Part shown: positions 30,600 through 34,807 of the stretch, piece after piece
Layout of the letters: every line of letters starts with the position of its first letter
Numbering within the stretch: position 1 is the stretch's first letter
Assembly: GCA_964423465.1 (NCBI GenBank)
Contig: CAYRFK010000027.1
Location: 1-34,807 of the forward strand
DNA: 34,807 nucleotides
Source of the DNA: VGWF01 sp964423465
Lineage (GTDB): Bacteria > Verrucomicrobiota > Kiritimatiellia > PWTM01
Direction: 5' to 3'
Notes under the pieces: model-generated
Seen by the model: only the letters and a program-made list of their open reading frames with translations
The model's database searches: none
What the model was told of the DNA's origin: nothing
Program-made: the position numbers and the translations under genes

Positions 30600-32411
30600 A
30601 TGAATCCCATGAACCCGACGACGGACGAACAGCAACTCAGCATCGTGATGGCCGGGCACGTCGACCACGGCAAGAGCACGGTCATCGGCCGGCTGCTGGT
30701 GGAGGCCGGCGCCCTGCCCCAGGGGCGGCTCGAGCAGGTGCGCGAGACGTGCCGGCGGAACTCCAAGCCGTTCGAGTACGCATTCCTGCTCGACGCGCTG
30801 AAGGACGAGCAGTCGCAGGGCATCACGATCGACGCGGCCCGGTGCTTCTTCCGCACCGCGAAGCGCCGCTACATCCTGATCGACGCCCCGGGCCACATCG
30901 AGTTTCTGAAGAACATGATCACCGGCGCCTCGCGAGCCGAGGCCGCTCTGCTGGTCATCGACGCGAAGGAGGGCATCCGCGAGAACACGAAGCGCCACGG
31001 CTACATGCTCTCGATGCTCGGGCTGCGGCAGGTCTCCGTCCTCGTCAACAAGATGGATCTCGTCGGCTACGACGAGGCGGCCTTCCGCCGCATCCGCGCG
31101 GAATACGAAACCTTCCTCGGCCATCTCGGCATCCGCCCGGTCAGCTTCATCCCCGTCAGCGGCATGCAGGGCGCGAACATCGCGGCGCGGTCGCCGGAGA
31201 CGCCGTGGTACGACGGCCCGACGGTCCTGGAGCAGATCGACACCTTCCAGCGGCGCGAGTTCCCAGGGGCGCTCCCGTTCCGCCTGCCGGTGCAGGACGT
31301 CTACAAGTTCACGGCGCGGAACGACGACCGCCGCATCGTCACCGGCACGATCGAGACCGGCACGATCCGCGTCGGCGACGGGGTGGTCTTCCAGCCCTCC
31401 GGCAAGGCGTCGACCGTGAAATCGATCGAGGTCTTCAACGGCCCCGTGAAGACCGAGGCCGCCGCGGGCGAGGCGCCGGGGTTCACGCTGACCACACAGA
31501 TCTACATCCGCCCCGGCGAATGGATGGTGAAGGCCGGCGAGCCGCCGCTGAGGACCGCGACCCGCTTCCGCGCGAACCTGTTCTGGATGGGCCGCGACCC
31601 GATGGTCCGCGGGAAGACCTACAAGCTGAAGCTCGGCGCGACGCGGTCGCCCGTGAAGCTCGTCGAGGTGCTGGCGGTCCTCGACGCGACGGAGCTCTCG
31701 ACCGTTGCCGGCAAGCAGCAGGTGGACCGCCACGACGTGGCCGAGTGCGTGCTGGAGACGCCCAAGCCGGTCGCGTTTGACCTTGTCACGGATCTCGAGA
31801 CCACGGGGCGTCTCGTGATCGTCGACCACCATGAGATCGCCGGCGCGGGGATCATCCTCGCCGCCGTCGAGTCGTCCGAGTCGACGCTCCAGGAGCACAT
31901 CCGCGCCCGCGAGATCGCCTGGAAGCCCAGCGCCATCCCGGCCGCCGAGCGGGCGGAGGCCTTCGGCCACGGCGCCAAGTTCGTCGTATTCACCGGGCCG
32001 GAGGGCGGCTCCGGCGACGTCCATGCGCGGGCACTCGAGCGGGCCCTGTTCGACCGGGGCCTCAATGCGTACTACCTCGGCATGGAGAACCTGGCGCGCG
32101 GGCTCGATGCGGATCTCGGCGAGGACGCCCGCGACGACCACATCCGCCGTCTCGGCGAGCTGGCGCGCATCCTGACCGGATCCGGCCAGATCTTCATCAC
32201 CTCGCTGACCGGTGCCGACGCCGACGACCTCCGCATCCTCGGGCAGCTGAACCTGCCGAATGAAATCCTGACCGTGAGCGTCGGGGGCGACGAACTGTCC
32301 GGCCTCGAGACCAGCCTCCGCCTCGATCCGGCCGGGGATATCGAGGCCGGCATCGCGAGGGTCGGCGAACTGCTCAGGGCCCACAACGTGATCCTGGACT
32401 ACGTGATCTGA
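30600..32411 (+). CDS. cysN: Sulfate adenylyltransferase subunit 1 (CysN GTPase) with a degenerate APS-kinase-like C-terminal domain
   Basis: The 603-residue protein has an EF-Tu-like GTPase: AGHVDHGKST (18-27), DAPGH (95-99) and NKMD (150-153), followed by two beta-barrels (PVQDVYKF..., FWMGRDPMVRGKTYKLKLG). It regulates CysD by GTP hydrolysis. Residues about 450-603 align with APS kinase (CysC): FVVFTGPEGGSGDVHARALERALFDRGL, then MENLARGLDADLG, IRRLGELARILTGSGQIFI. The kinase P-loop GxxGxGKST has become GPEGGSGDV (466-474), without the essential Lys and Ser/Thr, so it should not phosphorylate APS. That agrees with the APS-type CysH in this island. The first ATG (30600) and a second at 30609 are both possible; the context GGATGAATCCCATGA is identical at the valS start. 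Confidence 0.94.
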   Translation: MNPMNPTTDEQQLSIVMAGHVDHGKSTVIGRLLVEAGALPQGRLEQVRETCRRNSKPFEYAFLLDALKDEQSQGITIDAARCFFRTAKRRYILIDAPGHIEFLKNMITGASRAEAALLVIDAKEGIRENTKRHGYMLSMLGLRQVSVLVNKMDLVGYDEAAFRRIRAEYETFLGHLGIRPVSFIPVSGMQGANIAARSPETPWYDGPTVLEQIDTFQRREFPGALPFRLPVQDVYKFTARNDDRRIVTGTIETGTIRVGDGVVFQPSGKASTVKSIEVFNGPVKTEAAAGEAPGFTLTTQIYIRPGEWMVKAGEPPLRTATRFRANLFWMGRDPMVRGKTYKLKLGATRSPVKLVEVLAVLDATELSTVAGKQQVDRHDVAECVLETPKPVAFDLVTDLETTGRLVIVDHHEIAGAGIILAAVESSESTLQEHIRAREIAWKPSAIPAAERAEAFGHGAKFVVFTGPEGGSGDVHARALERALFDRGLNAYYLGMENLARGLDADLGEDARDDHIRRLGELARILTGSGQIFITSLTGADADDLRILGQLNLPNEILTVSVGGDELSGLETSLRLDPAGDIEAGIARVGELLRAHNVILDYVI

Positions 32412-32433
32412 ACCATCCCGCCAAGGAGATCCC

Positions 32434-33444
32434 ATGAAGGCACATTCCATCCAACCCCGAGGCGCCCTCGCGGCGCTCGCGGCCCTGTGGGCCTCGGCCG
32501 CCGTCGCGGCGGACGTCACGCTGCTGAACGTCTCCTACGACCCCACGCGGGAGTTCTACGCCGAGTACAACGCGGCGTTTGCGAAGCAGTGGCAGGCGGC
32601 GCACGGCGGCCGGCTGGCCGTCAACCAGTCGCACGGCGGGTCCGCGAAGCAGGCACGCTCGGTCCTCGAGGGACTGGAGGCGGACGTGGTCACGCTGGCC
32701 CTCGCCTATGACATCGATGCGCTTCACCGCGTCGGAGGATTGGTTTCCAAGGACTGGCAGGCCCGGCTTCCGGACAACAGCGCGCCGTACACATCGACGA
32801 TCGTGTTGCTGGTCCGCAAGGGGAATCCGAAGGGCATCCGGGACTGGGACGATCTCGTGAAGCCGGGCGTGGCCGTGATCACACCGAACCCGAAGACCTC
32901 CGGGGGGGCGCGCTGGAACTACCTGGCCGCATGGGCGTACGCGTCGCGCAAGTCCGGCGGCGACGAGGCCGGGGCCCGCGCGTTCATCCAGGCCCTGTTC
33001 AAGAATGTGCCGGTCCTCGACTCGGGCGCGCGGGGATCGACGACGACGTTCGTCCAGCGCGGCATCGGCGACGTGCTCATCTCGTGGGAGAACGAGGCTT
33101 TCCTGGCGCTTCGCGAGTTCGGCGCGGACCGGTTCGAGATCATCGCCCCGTCGCTCAGCATCCTCGCCGAGCCGCCCGTGACGGTCGTCGACAAGGTGGT
33201 CGACCGCCGCGGCACGCGCGAGGTCGCGGAGGCCTACCTGAAGCACCTCTACTCCGAGGAGGGCCAGGAACTCGCCGCGAAACACTATTACCGCCCCCGC
33301 CTCGCGTCCGTCGCCGCGAAGCACGCGGACCGGTTCCCGAAGATCCCGATGGTGGAGATCGACCGCGAGTTCGGCGGGTGGGCGAAGGCACAGGCGGCCC
33401 ACTTTGGTGACGGCGGCATCTTCGATCAGATCTACGCCCGCTGA
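32434..33444 (+). CDS. sbp: Periplasmic sulfate-binding protein
   Basis: The 336-residue protein delivers sulfate (or thiosulfate) to the ABC transporter. The signal peptide is MKAHSIQPRGALAALAALWASAAVA, with likely cleavage at AVA-AD. The family patterns LLNVSYDPTREFYAEYN, NQSHGGSAKQARSV, GLEADVVTLALAYDID, NPKTSGGARWNYLAAWAYA and GIGDVLISWENEA are all present. AAGGAG lies 5 bases before the ATG. Its stop overlaps the cysT start (TGATG). Sulfate versus thiosulfate specificity (sbp versus cysP) cannot be told from the motifs, so the symbol is approximate. Confidence 0.94.
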   Translation: MKAHSIQPRGALAALAALWASAAVAADVTLLNVSYDPTREFYAEYNAAFAKQWQAAHGGRLAVNQSHGGSAKQARSVLEGLEADVVTLALAYDIDALHRVGGLVSKDWQARLPDNSAPYTSTIVLLVRKGNPKGIRDWDDLVKPGVAVITPNPKTSGGARWNYLAAWAYASRKSGGDEAGARAFIQALFKNVPVLDSGARGSTTTFVQRGIGDVLISWENEAFLALREFGADRFEIIAPSLSILAEPPVTVVDKVVDRRGTREVAEAYLKHLYSEEGQELAAKHYYRPRLASVAAKHADRFPKIPMVEIDREFGGWAKAQAAHFGDGGIFDQIYAR

Positions 33445-34265
33445 TGGCCCGGTCCCGCCAGATCCGCGTGCTGCCCGGCTTCGGGCTGTCGCTCGGCTTC
33501 ACGGTCGCCTACCTCGGCCTGATCGTCCTGATCCCGCTCGCCTCCGTCTTTCTCAAGGCGGCGACGCTGGACTGGGGCGCCTTCTGGGCAACGGTCACGG
33601 CGCCGCGGGTGCTGGCGTCGTACCGCCTGACCTTCGGCGTCTCGTTCCTTGCCGCGCTCGTGAACGGGGTCTTCGGGTTTCTCGTGGCCTGGGTTCTTGC
33701 TCGGTACTCGTTTCCCGGCCGCAGGCTGGTCGACGCGATGGTGGACCTCCCCTTCGCGCTGCCGACGGCGGTGGCGGGCATCGCGCTGACGGCGATCTAC
33801 GCGCCCAACGGGTGGATCGGCCGCCTGCTGGAGCCGCTGGGGATCAAGGTGGCGTTCACGCCGCTCGGCGTCGGCGTCGCCCTGGTCTTCATCGGCCTTC
33901 CGTTCGTCGTGCGCACGGTGCAGCCGGTGCTGGAGGATCTCGACGCGGAGATCGAGGAGGCCGCGGCGAGCCTCGGGGCGGACCGCTGGCAGACGGTGAC
34001 GCGGGTCGTCCTTCCCACCGTCGCACCCTCCCTCGTCACGGGCATGGCCATGGCCTTCGCGCGGGCCGTGGGCGAGTACGGCTCGGTCGTGTTCATCTCG
34101 GGCAACATGCCGATGAAGACCGAAATCACGCCGCTCCTGATCGTCACGAAGCTGGAGCAGTTCGACTATCCGGGTGCGACCGCGCTGGCCGTCGTGATGC
34201 TGGTCGTCTCCTTCGCGCTGCTGCTGCTGGTCAACGTCCTGCAGTCATGGAGTTCCCGGCGATGA
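33444..34265 (+). CDS. cysT: Sulfate ABC transporter permease CysT (CysU)
   Basis: The 273-residue inner-membrane protein has six predicted helices. The first spans about GFTVAYLGLIVLIPLASVFL, then FLAALVNGVFGFLVAWVLARY, DLPFALPTAVAGIALTAIYA, and the EAA loop EEAAASLGADRWQTVTRVVLP that contacts the ATPase. The family signature FARAVGEYGSVVFISGNMP is present. The ATG shares a base with the upstream stop, so translation is coupled. It pairs with CysW downstream. Normal length. Confidence 0.95.
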   Translation: MARSRQIRVLPGFGLSLGFTVAYLGLIVLIPLASVFLKAATLDWGAFWATVTAPRVLASYRLTFGVSFLAALVNGVFGFLVAWVLARYSFPGRRLVDAMVDLPFALPTAVAGIALTAIYAPNGWIGRLLEPLGIKVAFTPLGVGVALVFIGLPFVVRTVQPVLEDLDAEIEEAAASLGADRWQTVTRVVLPTVAPSLVTGMAMAFARAVGEYGSVVFISGNMPMKTEITPLLIVTKLEQFDYPGATALAVVMLVVSFALLLLVNVLQSWSSRR

Positions 34266-34293
34266 CGCGCCACGGCTCCAGGGAGGGGCGCGG

Positions 34294-34807
34294 ATGACCG
34301 GCACCGTGTCCAGACACACGACGGGGTCGGGCCGGCGGCGCAGCGCCGCCGAGCCGGCCTGGGTTCGCCGGGTCCTGATCGGCGCGGCCCTCGCGTTCCT
34401 GGCGCTCCTGGTCTTCGCGCCGCTTGCGGCCGTCTTCCACGAGGCGCTGCGCAAGGGCGCGGGCGCCTACGCGGCCGCGCTGGCGGACCCGGCGGCGCTG
34501 GCGGCGATCCGTCTCACGCTCCTTGCCGCGGGCATCGCGGTTCCGCTGAACCTCGTCTTCGGCGTGGCCGCGGCGTGGGCGATTGCCAAGTTCCGCTTTC
34601 CCGGCCGGAGCCTGCTGCTGACGCTGATCGACCTGCCCTTCGCCGTCTCGCCGGTCGTGTCCGGCCTCATCTACGTGCTGGTCTTTGGCGCGCAGGGCTG
34701 GTTCGGTCCGTGGCTCATCGAGCACGGCATCAAGGTGGTCTTCGCCGTGCCGGGCATCGTGCTGGCGACGATCTTCGTGACATTCCCCTTCGTGGCGCGC
34801 GAGTTGA
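34294..34807 (+). CDS. cysW: Sulfate ABC transporter permease CysW, cut by right edge
   Basis: The open frame from the ATG at 34294 gives 171 residues before the window ends. A basic N-terminus is followed by membrane helices (RVLIGAALAFLALLVFAPLAAVF; LTLLAAGIAVPLNLVFGVAAAWAIAKF) and the CysW-type DLPFAVSPVVSGLIYVLVFGAQGWFG, then PGIVLATIFVTFPFVAREL. GGGAGGGG lies 5 bases before the ATG. The start is 28 bases after the cysT stop. The EAA loop and last helices lie beyond the edge, as presumably does cysA. Confidence 0.93.
   Translation, partial: MTGTVSRHTTGSGRRRSAAEPAWVRRVLIGAALAFLALLVFAPLAAVFHEALRKGAGAYAAALADPAALAAIRLTLLAAGIAVPLNLVFGVAAAWAIAKFRFPGRSLLLTLIDLPFAVSPVVSGLIYVLVFGAQGWFGPWLIEHGIKVVFAVPGIVLATIFVTFPFVAREL

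Noticed and set aside
25083..32519. 2478-residue minus-strand open frame
   Set aside because: Only the 28216-29324 part (CobA-type) has protein sense. The rest is antisense to sulfite reductase, oxidoreductase, cysD and cysN and passes through N runs.
34262..34297. Eleven-codon frame between cysT and cysW
   Set aside because: It starts on an ATG overlapping the cysT stop and ends at the cysW start, but lacks its own ribosome-binding site and has no support beyond chance.
1..34807. CRISPR arrays, tRNA, rRNA and complete insertion sequences
   Set aside because: I saw no regularly spaced repeats, no tRNA cloverleaf or rRNA-like sequence, and no transposase. The repeats found are short palindromes only.

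Overview
The window is about 34.8 kb of very GC-rich bacterial DNA carrying four runs of exactly 100 N, the usual placeholder for scaffold joins. It therefore looks like a draft or metagenome-derived assembly. Long antisense open frames run everywhere, as expected at this GC content. The gene content is a secreted alpha/beta hydrolase, a GH115-like protein, a GH2-glutaminase fusion, a beta-helix protein, many dispersed palindromic repeats and assimilatory sulfate reduction. It resembles environmental Verrucomicrobiota, Kiritimatiellota, Lentisphaerota or Planctomycetota genomes. That assignment is an inference from gene style and I did not test it.

Region 1 (1-6250): a secreted alpha/beta hydrolase (minus strand, cut by the left edge), a single-chain MmeI-like Type IIL restriction-modification enzyme, a lone ribbon-helix-helix antitoxin-like gene, and a DUF4258 / small-partner pair that overlaps by ATGA. 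Palindromic repeats lie between these genes. Region 2 (6252-12070): a GH115-like exported protein diverges from a GT2 glycosyltransferase, which overlaps a polytopic TMTC-like membrane protein with TPRs. A NUDIX gene follows in convergent orientation. Region 3 (12075-21198): a 1431-residue exported fusion of a GH2 glycosidase and a glutaminase-A-type module (minus, upstream of the NUDIX gene), valyl-tRNA synthetase (plus), then an exported beta-helix protein (minus). The beta-helix gene is broken by two gaps and carries an in-frame palindromic insertion. Region 4 (21199-21854): a repeat-rich spacer in which two 77-78 bp repeat copies flank the C-terminal half of a DUF5615 toxin-like gene.

Region 5 (21855-34807) is a nearly complete sulfate-to-sulfide island. 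One minus-strand operon holds an APS-reductase-type cysH, the precorrin-2 dehydrogenase domain of siroheme synthase, and a small lipoprotein. It diverges from a siroheme sulfite reductase and a TPR-GltD-like-ferredoxin oxidoreductase that probably feeds it electrons. A minus-strand CobA-type methyltransferase with an unusual N-terminus, probably followed by a HemD domain lost in a gap, supplies the siroheme precursor. Then come cysD, cysN, sulfate-binding protein, cysT and cysW in one plus-strand operon. The expected ATPase cysA would lie beyond the right edge.

The logic is coherent: sulfate is imported, activated to APS by CysDN, reduced by CysH directly from APS, and then reduced to sulfide by the siroheme enzyme. 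In keeping with this, the APS-kinase-like domain fused to CysN has lost its P-loop lysine. The most unusual features are the sulfite reductase with cluster-type cysteines in both halves, the TPR-fused electron-input protein, the chimeric CobA, and the palindromic elements translated inside coding regions.
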